The notes below the pieces were generated by a model that saw nothing but the letters and a program-made list of their open reading frames with translations, ran no database searches and was not told the origin of the DNA. From Nemania diffusa (Eukaryota; Ascomycota; Sordariomycetes; Xylariales; Xylariaceae), in NCBI GenBank assembly GCA_038501195.1, contig JBBPUQ010000004.1, forward strand, positions 5,408,001-5,472,000: 64,000 bases of DNA. Reading direction: 5' to 3'. Each line of letters opens with the position of its first letter. Position 1 is the stretch's first letter. Below are positions 44,483 through 53,541 of the stretch, piece after piece. Both the position numbers and the translations under genes were made by a program.

Positions 44483-46102
44483 TTACAGAAACCCCTCCAC
44501 CGCCTTCCAGAAGCCCTCCGGATCCTCACACATCGGCAAATGCCCCGTCTCCGGCACAACAGCAAGCTCAACCCCCTCCGCCCCCACCAACCCCCTAAAC
44601 CCCTCCATGGCCTTCACCAGCGCGCCCTTCCCATCCCCCTCCCCAACCACAAACAACCCCGGCACCGCGCACCCGCCCAGCCGCGGCCGCAGGTCGTAGT
44701 CCCAGAGCGCCTGGCACCCGTGCCGGAACCCCTGCACGTCGTTGGCGGCCACCATGTCCCGGATCCACGCGACCGTGTCGGCCCTCTGCATCGTGGCGGG
44801 GTGGAACCACCGCTCCACCGTCTGCCCCGCGAGCCTCGCGATGCCCGGCGTCCCGTCGGGGAGGTCGGCCTCCTCGGCGACGGCGATGCGCTCCTTCCAG
44901 GCGGCGGTGTTCGCGGCGCTCGAGGACGCGTTGAAGTCGCACGCGACGAACTTCTCTAGCTTCGCCGGGTGCGTGAGCGCGAAGTTGAGGGTCGTGGCGC
45001 CGCCCATGGAGACGCCGACGAGGGCCGCGAGGCGTGGGATGCGCAGCGCGGAGAGCAGGGTGGCGAGCTCGTCGGCGAGGATGGGGAGGGTTGATGGGGA
45101 GGAGGCCGCGTGCCGGCCGCGTGCGTCGTAGCGCAGGACGCGGTACTGTGGGCGCTGCTTTAATAGGATGGCCACGAAGGGGTCCCACATGTGCAGTGAA
45201 GTTAGCAGCGAGTTGCAGAAGGCGATGGTCGGTGCCGCTGGGTCCGGGTTGCCTTCTAGGCGGTACGGGATCGGCAGGCCGTCGGGGGCTGCGACGCGCG
45301 ACTCGATGACGGGCGAGGGGCTGTTCGTGGTGGATATCACGCCGTCTGGGGATGTGAATGCGGCGGCGGCGGCGGGCAGTTGGGATAGGCTGTGTAGGTC
45401 CCGCGAGCCGGGGCCGAAGACGTAGAAGAGGGAGTAGACCCGTCGCGAGGACATGGTGCCGTACTTCGCGTACAGCTCCTTGGTGCGCGGCGTCGAGATG
45501 GCGGCTTGGTACTCTGGGCCGCCGACGCCGTGGTTCTTGGCGTAGTCGTGTAGGGCGAGGAAGCGCGTGGGCACGCCCTTCTCTAGACTCGATATCTTGA
45601 AGAGCCGCGAGCGCAGCCAGCCCGGGACCTTGGACAGCAGGTTGATGTGCTCCTCGCCGTACCACTTTTGGATTTCCTCCACCGAGTTGTCCGGCTCCTT
45701 AGGCGTCAGTTGGACGGCCACGAGCTCGAGGCCCTCGGCCTCTTCGTCGGTCAGCTGTTCGATGGGCGTGAACAGCGGGGATTGCTGGCTGAGCACGCGG
45801 TCCCAGAAATAGCGCTTGACGTCGACCTGGCCGATGGTCTCGGCCTCTCGCTGAGACCTGTTGTCCCGGAGACTAGTGTAGGTCTCAGTCTCTAGGTGGG
45901 ACATGACTGTGACGTCGTAGGCGGCTAAGAAGGTGGGTTCCTGACCGTCCTTGGCCCGGTACCGAAGCCCGTTGGTGAATATCTGCGGCAGTTTCAGCCG
46001 GGTCGGGCCATGCTCGTTGTTATACCACTCATGGAACTGTTCGAGCGGTAGCCCCGGCTCGGGCTGCATGGTCACATATAGACTCCCCGGGCCAGCCATC
46101 AT
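44483..46102 (-). CDS. Alpha/beta hydrolase with N-terminal tandem EthD-like domain
   Basis: A single 539-aa frame starts at ATG 46102 (a second ATG follows directly). The N-terminal 230 residues contain two copies of a W-Y-x-x-E-H motif, FHEWYNNEHGPTRL (residues 23-36) and IQKWYGEEHINLL (144-156). This suggests a tandem dimeric alpha-beta barrel of the EthD/YCII type. From about residue 265 an alpha/beta hydrolase fold follows: PIPYRLEG, FCNSLLTSLHMWDPF, RVLRYDARGRHAAS, nucleophile elbow GVSMGG (Ser365), ACDFNASSS, and a catalytic His in ETGHLPMCEDPEGFW. The hydrolase half resembles 3-oxoadipate enol-lactonases. An aromatic or lactone substrate is an inference. The start codon is only 140 bp from a copia LTR insertion. 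Confidence 0.83.
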   Translation of the reverse strand: MMAGPGSLYVTMQPEPGLPLEQFHEWYNNEHGPTRLKLPQIFTNGLRYRAKDGQEPTFLAAYDVTVMSHLETETYTSLRDNRSQREAETIGQVDVKRYFWDRVLSQQSPLFTPIEQLTDEEAEGLELVAVQLTPKEPDNSVEEIQKWYGEEHINLLSKVPGWLRSRLFKISSLEKGVPTRFLALHDYAKNHGVGGPEYQAAISTPRTKELYAKYGTMSSRRVYSLFYVFGPGSRDLHSLSQLPAAAAAFTSPDGVISTTNSPSPVIESRVAAPDGLPIPYRLEGNPDPAAPTIAFCNSLLTSLHMWDPFVAILLKQRPQYRVLRYDARGRHAASSPSTLPILADELATLLSALRIPRLAALVGVSMGGATTLNFALTHPAKLEKFVACDFNASSSAANTAAWKERIAVAEEADLPDGTPGIARLAGQTVERWFHPATMQRADTVAWIRDMVAANDVQGFRHGCQALWDYDLRPRLGGCAVPGLFVVGEGDGKGALVKAMEGFRGLVGAEGVELAVVPETGHLPMCEDPEGFWKAVEGFL

Positions 46103-46237
46103 GTCCCTGTTATGTCCCTGTTAGGTAGGTGCTTTACGTCGTGTCCCGACAGAATGGTATTCAATGCAATAAGCTTACACCTTAGAGTATAAGAGGTGTT
46201 TTGAGTTTTAGTGTTTTAGATTTTGGCTGAGAGGTTT

Positions 46238-46242
46238 GATAT
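46238..46242. repeat. Target-site duplication, left (GATAT)
   Basis: The five bases GATAT directly before the 5' LTR are repeated directly after the 3' LTR at 50158-50162, as expected for retrotransposon integration. Confidence 0.88.
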
Positions 46243-46446
46243 TGTTAGAAATATAGGGGGTAAATTAGGCCCTATAATTAAGCCCTGTAAGGATCTAACC
46301 AGAAGGGGGGGTCCCTTCTGCTTCAAGGGGTTCCACCCCCCTACCTATTTTGTATGCTAGAGAAAAATCTCTTCGAACAACAGGAACACACACACCAGAA
46401 TAATACACCAATCAATCTGATCAATCTAGAAGGCTTATTTCTAACA
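46243..46446 (+). repeat. 5' long terminal repeat
   Basis: 204 bp beginning TGTTAGAAAT and ending TTTCTAACA, so the ends form an inverted TGTTAGAAA/TTTCTAACA. The repeat is identical by eye to 49954-50157. An internal short hairpin is present (AGAAGGG...CCCTTCT). Confidence 0.95.
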
Positions 46447-46656
46447 ATTAAGAGTCTCATACGCTTCTCGAGCTTCAACCAACAGCCATCTACAACGAAA
46501 TAATAGCCGAATCGATTGATCAAGATGGCTATAAACAATCCTACTCTTCTGTTTATCAATGGAATCAAGAGTTCCTAGCGAAGGCATCACAACTAAGGAT
46601 CAGGGAGTTCGTCCAACGCGAAAACAGGATCCCTTAGATCACGAAGGACCCTTTAG

Positions 46657-46815
46657 GATCACGAAGCCTTCAAGACCTGACTTCGCAGACTACTCTCTAA
46701 GGATCCCTTGGATCACGAAGTCGTCAAGACCTGACTTCGTAGAATATTCTCGAAGGATCCTTTAGATCACAAGGCCTTCAAGGCCTCACTTCACAGACTA
46801 CTCTCTAACTAACAA
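46657..46815 (+). repeat. 54-bp tandem repeat, about three copies
   Basis: GATCACGAAG-type units recur at 46657, 46711 and 46765 (exact period 54 bp), each followed by TTCAAGACCTGACTTCG or a close variant. The repeat lies in the gag-side part of the element. Confidence 0.8.
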
Positions 46816-47856
46816 GATTATAGAAACTAGAGACGTTATTTTCGACCTAGAAGCCCTACAATACGACCTTCTGAAGGCAGAACCAACCGTTCTGAAAGCC
46901 TGCTACAGAACGCTCGAACGGATGAACCCACCGACTCAATCCCTATGGATTTATATGAGAAAACGGGAGAAACCACGCCTTTGCTAGCAGACGCGAGCAT
47001 CGGAGATACACCTATCGAAAAGATAGAAGCTTTGCTAGCAGTAGCGAAGAGATCACGCCTTTGCTAGCAAGTGCCGGCATAGGAGACACGCCTATAAAAG
47101 AGATAGGAGATACACCTATCAAAAAGATAGAAGAAGGAGACTAGGACCTAGGAACACCTAAATCGGCTGTTAGAGGACTTGATCGCTCCTTGTTAGACCT
47201 GCCGCAAGGACCCTACCCTACTTCCTTGCGTGAGGCAATGCCAAAGGCTATCCTACATGCTTCCATCAGACCAACTGGTCAAGAAGTCAACCCCTTCGAA
47301 GACCTACAGGATCAGGAATCCGATCCCTATATTGGAGTGATGCCTCGTGAGAGCTGCTGGGAGGCCACGTTCAATTTTGGACGCTTAAGCACCGCGACGG
47401 GAACGCACAATAAGTTGATCAAGGCTACAAAGGCCAGTGATGAGACGCCTCTATTGCCGTCCTGACTCCTGAAGAGGATTTAGGCAACAAGAGGAGAGCG
47501 GCTGACCTATCAAGGAAGCTGGTAACAAGGCTGAAAAGGCTACCGATTAATCGGAAGACCTACTGCCACCACCAAGATCCCACGAGGATTTGGAGATTCA
47601 CCTGATAAATGACCTATTTATCGAGGCTAAGAAGGCTTATCTAGCCAGCTACGAGGAATTGAAGTTCTGGGTAGAGGTTAACCTCACCAAAACAGAAGAA
47701 AAGCTTCCCTTTTTGACTCCTGAAGAAGAAAAAGAACAAGAAGAGACCCTGTGACTAGGCAGGAAGGCAGTGAAGACTGCGTTTACTTACTACACCTACT
47801 TTGACCAGAAGGTTTACTTTGACTAGAAGGCCTACCCTGATCAGAAGGTCTACCCG

Positions 47857-48180
47857 TTGAAGAATTCAGCTATCTTAGACTCAGGGAGTAGCCTACACGT
47901 AGTTAACCAGATAAGTCGATTCATCAACGCTTCAGCGGCTAACCAAGAAGACTATTTATATGCTGGAGATTCTATCCTTCCAATCCTAGCCTACAGAGAC
48001 GTAAATATCAGGGCTCAAGGATCAGAAGAATCGGGGGTGATGAAGCTATACAATGTAGCCTATGTTGAAGAAATCGCTGCTAATCTGGTGTCTCTAAGGG
48101 TGCTTAATAAGCAAGGAATCTGGTGGGATAACCAACCTACAAGCCTACAAGCCTACAAGCAACACCCTACACCGCCCTAA
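47857..48180 (+). pseudogene. Copia protease fragment
   Basis: The frame contains DSGSSLHVV, the retroviral-type aspartic protease site (D-[ST]-G), and continues to NVAYVEEIAANLVSLRVLNK, the segment that links protease to integrase in copia polyproteins. It stops right after GIWWDN, where the integrase zinc finger should begin. Confidence 0.7.
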
Positions 48181-48888
48181 CGGGTCGATCCCCTGCAAAC
48201 TTCAAGACCGATTCAACGAGTTTACCTACCTCTAACGATCGAACAACAACCCTCCAACGAACGAGAGGAGACCTACGCTTCTACCCTAGCCGGAAGGTCA
48301 AGACCCTGATGGCTATTGCAGCTAGAGATCTATATGAAGATGCCTCCAGGCTACAGGAAGCCTACAGGAAGCATCCAACCGCCCTACGGCTCCTCAAGGC
48401 GTTATACGGCCTATAGGAGTCACCGCTTTTGTGGCAGAAAGAACTGACAGGCTCGCTAAAAGAGTGATTAAGGACCGCAGAGAGTTTATTGTGGCCCTCA
48501 CAAGCCTCCTACATCGAGAAAATCAACAGGCTAGGCAGACCTACTACCGAATCGAAGACTCCTATAAGGATACAAGAATATCTGCTATACAGCGAGATCG
48601 CCAGCGAAGCCTAGATACACTCCTATCAGAAGATCGGTTCGAACCTATATGCCGCCGCGATAACTCGACCCGACGTTGCCTTCGAAGCCTCTAGGCTAGC
48701 CCTAAACACCACGCCGCTGCCGATAGAGTGATCTCCTACCAATACGAGACAAGGCACTACGCCCACCGATTCCTCCTTTGCCGATAATACCCTAGACCGC
48801 AAGACTTCACAAGCCTACGTGATGACCCCGTTCGGGGGTGTGATAGGATGGAGAGGCTACGAAATAAGACACCGTTATCACAACGATC

Positions 48889-49013
48889 GAGGCAGGGCTT
48901 CTAGCCCTATCCTAGGCTTCAAAGGAAAGCCTATTTATAAATCAACCTCAACGGCCGAGGCAGAGCTTCTAGCCTTATCTCAGGCTTCAAAAGAAGGCCT
49001 ATTCATAAGCCGG
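48889..49013 (+). repeat. 68-bp tandem duplication inside the RNase H region
   Basis: Two similar units start at 48889 and 48957 (GAGGCAGGGCTTCTAGCCCT and GAGGCAGAGCTTCTAGCCTT). Both encode an EAxLLALSxASKE-like motif, but the first is in a shifted frame and contains a stop. Confidence 0.7.
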
Positions 49014-49376
49014 CTCCTCAAGGAACTAGGCCTTAGGCTAAGAAAGAGAAATATATATAACGATCCAGTACGATAACTAACAAACGATAGAACTGATGAA
49101 CAAGGAAATAGCAGTCTTGAAGACTTGCCTACGAACAATATAATTGGTGATAGCCTCACCAAGAGCTTTGAAAGAAAAGAAATAGGAAGCCTTCTTAGGG
49201 CAACTAAACCTAATCAATATAGCAGAAAGACTGCAGGCAAGGCAACTGAAGGAGGCTACTAACGAGGATCTAGAAGCCTTAGAAAAGAGCCTTGAAGGAG
49301 GGGAGTCAACAGGCTATTAGGCTAGGCCTACAGCCTTCAGATCGATCCTACAGCCTTCAATTCGATCAATACAGGC

Positions 49377-49625
49377 TAGAACTGACGTACGGCCTTCAAA
49401 TCGTTCAAAAACGCAATAAAAGGGCTAGGGCTAGGTCAGCACACTGTTAGACCGCCTACCTATTCAGGCATACACCTATTATTCTGCCATGCCGTCAAAT
49501 CGATCAAATAGCCTAGAACTGACCTACGGCCTTCAAATCGATCAAAAACGCAATAAAAGATTAACAGGAGAGGTCAGCACACTCTTAGACCGCCTACCTG
49601 TTTGGGTGCCAACCAGTTATTCTGC
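49377..49625 (+). repeat. 137-bp tandem duplication near the 3' end of the element
   Basis: TAGAACTGAC starts at 49377 and 49514. Each is followed by similar sequence through GGCCTTCAAATCG, ACGCAATAAAAG, GGTCAGCACACT and TTATTCTGCC. Confidence 0.75.
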
Positions 49626-49953
49626 CGCCCTACCATCTACACCACCAATCTCACACTATAAACACCACCAAAACGCCACCAATACCAGTTATATAAGATC
49701 ACGAGGGCTTCATTGTAACAACAATTGATAGCCTTGGGGGTGTAATAGCAACACGGAAGACACCTATTGGTTGCTACTCCGATTATACGGATCGATTCCT
49801 ATTTAGGGCGTTATTTTTGAATTTTGGAGGCTATTTAAAGGCACTTTGAAGGCATCAACACCTTCAAAACTATCACCAGACGAGATTGGGGCTTATTTTA
49901 GGCTTCATATATTGGTCAGGGCAATGCCCTAGGGGCCTGGCCCTGCGGGGGTG

Positions 49954-50157
49954 TGTTAGAAATATAGGGGGTAAATTAGGCCCTATAATTAAGCCCTGTA
50001 AGGATCTAACCAGAAGGGGGGGTCCCTTCTGCTTCAAGGGGTTCCACCCCCCTACCTATTTTGTATGCTAGAGAAAAATCTCTTCGAACAACAGGAACAC
50101 ACACACCAGAATAATACACCAATCAATCTGATCAATCTAGAAGGCTTATTTCTAACA
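49954..50157 (+). repeat. 3' long terminal repeat
   Basis: 204 bp identical by eye to the 5' LTR at 46243-46446, preceded by a G-rich tract. Confidence 0.95.
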
Positions 50158-50162
50158 GATAT
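50158..50162. repeat. Target-site duplication, right (GATAT)
   Basis: GATAT directly after the 3' LTR matches the left copy at 46238-46242. Confidence 0.88.
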
Positions 50163-51105
50163 CCTTAGGATTTGATATGTATAAAATCATGAGTGGGACA
50201 CAATCATTGACAGCGGGGTTCTGTCAATATGCTTTTCCTCTTATCCGCGAGAAAAGGCGCGGGTAAATGCTTTCCCTCAAATTGAGCACCGTTCTGAGTT
50301 CCACAAACCTCTATACACTCGACATTGTGCGGATAGTGTTTAGTCGTACAAACTAGATCGCTGTACCAATTGTCTAACCTCTTGCTCTAGCGAGACACGG
50401 CATAGAACAGAAGCACGGAGTGAGATGACTGCCCAGTGCATCTGCCGCCCGTACAATCCAGCTCCGAGACCCGACAAACGGCATTGCGCTTCGGCAATTC
50501 CCGGCGCTAGATCGATCGCGGGCGCCTCGGAGGGTTGTAATCGATCTTCAATTATTTGCATAAATCGCTGTGCAGAAGCAAATTTAATATCATTCTTCTT
50601 GACTTTCGACTGAGCTTTCTTATCATATATTGGCCCTTTCAGCTAGCTAACCGCTCTCACGGGGGTACCTGTTTGTTTTTTGCGTTTGTTGTCATCGTTG
50701 TGATACTGTATCCTTGCGCTGTAGGTTTTCGGGACCATGAACCGATAGGCCTCTAGTGGTAATTTATAGGCGGGAGGGTAACATCGTACTAGGTACCCTG
50801 AGGCACTTTGAGGCTGATTCCGAGACATTCTCAAGATACGTAGTAAACCTTGTACTTTTGATGGATCGATTTGACTTGTCATTTATACTTTTAAAACCCT
50901 GGGCTTGGCTTAGGGGTTAGCACCGCTGCTGCCTAGGTCCGACGCGGTATTAGCCTGGATGCGTACTCATTCTGTAAACTAGGTAGTTTACAACAACAGC
51001 TTTAAGGATATTTGCCCACTATGTCAACCATAACCAGAAGATTAAACAATCTAGTTCCGCTACCCAGGGTATGAAGGTCCAACCAACGTTCTTTTTTCCC
51101 TTTCT
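50163..51105. other. Intergenic region right of the copia element
   Basis: No supported gene. Short frames overlap on both strands at 50340-50882 without motifs. The part next to 51105 is the former upstream region of the HNH pseudogene. Confidence 0.45.
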
Positions 51106-52251
51106 ATGGTTGATACTATTAACGGGACTAAGCAAAAATGCGCCCAACACGCTACTGCCCTTACAGCTTGCAAAATCATAGCCAATAATGCTATCAATGG
51201 CTACCTCGCATCAGACCGCGAAGGACACTACCAAGTCGCCCGAGAGGATGACGTACTTACTGAACAGGAATACTAGTTCTTTGCCAGCAATCCAGGTAGC
51301 CAACCTTACCCTATAGTCCCTAGCTTCCGGGACTGGGAATTTCTGCACAACAGCCTCCTAGCTGATTGACCTGAAGCAACATCGTCAGAGGGCAACATTC
51401 CTGACACCCGCCTTCGTAGGTGTATCGTGTGACGCGGGTCTACAGCAAATCGCGAAGCACATGTGATTCCCCAGCCAGAACGAGAATGGCACGACGACAA
51501 CGGCATGTGGATATACGGGAACATAAGCAGGCCGGATATCAACAAACCTGAAAATACTGTCACCCTACGACATGACATACACGACGTATACGATAGCGAT
51601 TGGTTTGGATTCGTACCCAAACTGGACGGTACCTACCGTGTCTATGTGTTCTCTCTTGCTCCACCAGGACGTGAGTTCGCAGAGGCTTATCACAACGTTC
51701 CCGTTTCGCTTCAAGGCGTTGCATCGGAGTACCTGTTCACTCGTTTCGCCCGTTCTGTTTTGCAACTCGTTAAGGGGCTCCTCCTTGACGGGAAAAGACG
51801 GCGTGTTGTTCGTTGTGTCATCACCGAGGATGGGTCTACAAAGAGTAAGAAAACTGAGTGGCTTGAGCCCAACCAGCTACGTAGAGAGTACAGAGGCGGC
51901 GACACTGAGAGTGCAAGCTATAAGTGGAGTCGAAAGGACAACTCGCCGGCTAGTAACATACCAAAGGGCGAACCGGAGGACAGTAGTAATCATGAAACGG
52001 ACGATCCAGCCGAAAATTGGCATGAAAAAAATGCTGCAGTGTGGCAGGACGAAAGGGTCAGAGGCCGGCCTCGGCAACGGCGATACAGTGATCGTGGCAT
52101 TAACAATAACGAACCTACTAAGGGCAGCAATTCTAAAAGAAAGGAAAGTCCACTATCTCTCTTAACGTCTCTCTTGTTGGTCGATCCTGTTACGGGTTTT
52201 GGACAGGAAGCTGGCCCTTCCCCAGGCAGAAATGCAAAAAGACAGAGATGA
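51106..52251 (+). pseudogene. Fungal HNH-nuclease-domain protein, broken by three in-frame stops
   Basis: One frame runs from an ATG at 51106 to the stop at 52249-52251 but is cut by TAG at 51274, TGA at 51367 and TGA at 51430. The early part reads CAQHATALTACKIIANNAIN. After the third stop comes REAHVIPQPEREWHDDNGM, then the helix TLRHDIHDVYDSDWFGFVPK, the strand YRVYVFSLAPPG and EYLFTRFARSVLQLV. That is the core and C-terminal pattern of fungal HNH (HNH_2-like) proteins. A low-complexity charged tail follows. The frame from 51463 onward is open for 262 codons, so a shortened protein could in principle be made. It would lack the Cys-containing first part of the domain. The gene sits about 950 bp from the copia element. 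Confidence 0.62.
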
Positions 52252-52489
52252 GAGCATCATTGAACCCTGCGTAGTATTCTTTGCCTGCTCATGGGTAATA
52301 AGAATAACAACCACCCTATAGAGACCCGGGAGTGCTTGTTAGAGGCCTGGAAACTAACAAGATTTAATAATAATAGCTTTAACGCTTTATTCTCAACTTA
52401 TAAACTAGTTTACTACGGCTCATAGGTGGTTGCTAATAGATCTAAATGTCACGATTTATCAAGTCTATATGCACAGATAACATCAGTTC

Positions 52490-53541
52490 CTAAGCCTTGA
52501 CCAAGTTGGTAGACATAGAAATCTCTCGCGTAGCATCTAGATCCCGCTGCAACTCGGCTATCTTCTGCTCCATCGCAGCAACACAGTCCGGTCCCAACAC
52601 CAAGCGGAGGTACCCATCATGCCCGTCTACAATAGCGTTGAGGATAGCCCGCGCGGCCTTGGCGGTATCTCCGCGGAAATAATCATCTAGGCCTGCCTCG
52701 TCGAAGTTATTCACCAACGTGATCGCTTTGTCGAGCTCCGTGCCCTTGTATGCTTCATTGACTGGGTCTACGATTCCCCGCGAGGTGAACGTGGTGCGGA
52801 AACCGCCCGGCTCGACGATGAGCACCTTGATCCCGAGCTTCTCGCCTACCTCGCCCCCTACCTCGCGGCTGAGCACCTCGTGCATCGCCTCGGAGGCCCA
52901 TTTACTTGAGGCATACGCACCACGACTGGCGCGGCCTGTGAAGCTATTTCCCTCTCGTTATTAGCTGGAGTGTTGTAGAAGGAACACTAGCGTAGAAAAA
53001 AACCCACCCAGCACCACTGCTGATCAACACGATGTGTCCACGGCCACGAGCCCGCATGGCAGGCAGCAAAGTCCGTACGCCACGCATTGGGCCGAAGAAA
53101 TTAACCTCCATCTGCTGGCGGAGCAGCGGTTCACTATAATGCCCCAGATATTCGCATTAGCCCGAGCCCTTTACACAATAGTTTTTTTCTTTACTCTTCA
53201 AGAAACATAAAAGGGGGGAAAGGGGGGAAGGGAGCCAACCTCATATCTTCTATGCCCGCAAGATACCAGTACCCTGCATTGTTGACCAGCACGTCGACAC
53301 CGCCGAGCTCCTTGTCGGCCGCGGCGAATGCGGCGGCCGAGTCTGGGTGCCCGGGGTCGAGGGTCACCCAGATGCCGCCCCGGGCCGCAAAGTCCGGGTT
53401 CGCGGCGTTGGCCTTGGCGATGTCACGCGTCCCACCCCCGACCTTGTGCCCTGCTTGGAGCGCTGCTATGCAAATTGCCTGGCCGATGCCTGATGAGGCG
53501 CCTGTGACGAGCCAGGTGAGTCGCTGTGTTGAGGACGACAT
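52490..53541 (-). CDS. Short-chain dehydrogenase/reductase (SDR)
   Basis: Exons 53541-53240, 53133-53008 and 52943-52490 sum to 294 codons (293 aa). The introns are GTTGGC...ATAG and GTGGGT...ATAG. The dinucleotide motif is LVTGASSGIGQAI (residues 11-23). The structural motif is DVLVNNAGYW, followed by MEVNFFGPMRGVRTLLPAMR. HIVLISSGAG carries the catalytic Ser. AYASSKWASEAM carries the Tyr-x-x-x-Lys pair, and VLIVEPGGFRTTF is the post-catalytic PG motif. This is a classical SDR with NAD(P)H use. The TRD after the first strand (GGGTRDIAKANA) suggests NADP(H) preference, which is only an inference. The substrate is unknown. All catalytic residues are present, so the protein should be active. 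Confidence 0.87.

Larger units (their letters stand above)
46243..50157 (+). mobile_element. Ty1/copia-type LTR retrotransposon, internally deleted and non-coding
   Basis: A 3,915-bp element bounded by two 204-bp LTRs (TGTTAG...TAACA) and a GATAT duplication. Copia order is supported by fragments: a protease-like frame with AILDSGSSLHVVNQ (47857-48180), a reverse-transcriptase C-terminal fragment LLKALYGL-stop-ESPLLWQKEL (about 48393-48440), and RNase H pieces DSSFADN (about 48768) and STAEAELLALSQASKEG (about 48946-49000). The integrase zinc finger, integrase core and RT catalytic Y-x-D-D region are absent; the sequence jumps from the end of the protease frame to late RT within about 250 bp. 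Stops interrupt the frames, for example TAG 48414 and TGA 48465. A G-rich purine tract (GCGGGGGTG) precedes the 3' LTR. The bases after the 5' LTR do not begin with TGG, so the usual tRNA 3'-end primer site is not seen. Confidence 0.92.

Noticed and set aside
44595..45665. Long 356-codon frame antisense-shifted over the hydrolase gene.
   Set aside because: It is an Arg/Pro-rich shadow of the GC-rich hydrolase frame on the same strand, with no domain content.
36976..46102. Secondary-metabolite cluster around the CYP505 and hydrolase genes.
   Set aside because: No polyketide synthase, peptide synthetase, terpene cyclase, transporter or pathway regulator is visible, and the two genes are 3.8 kb apart with no shared features.
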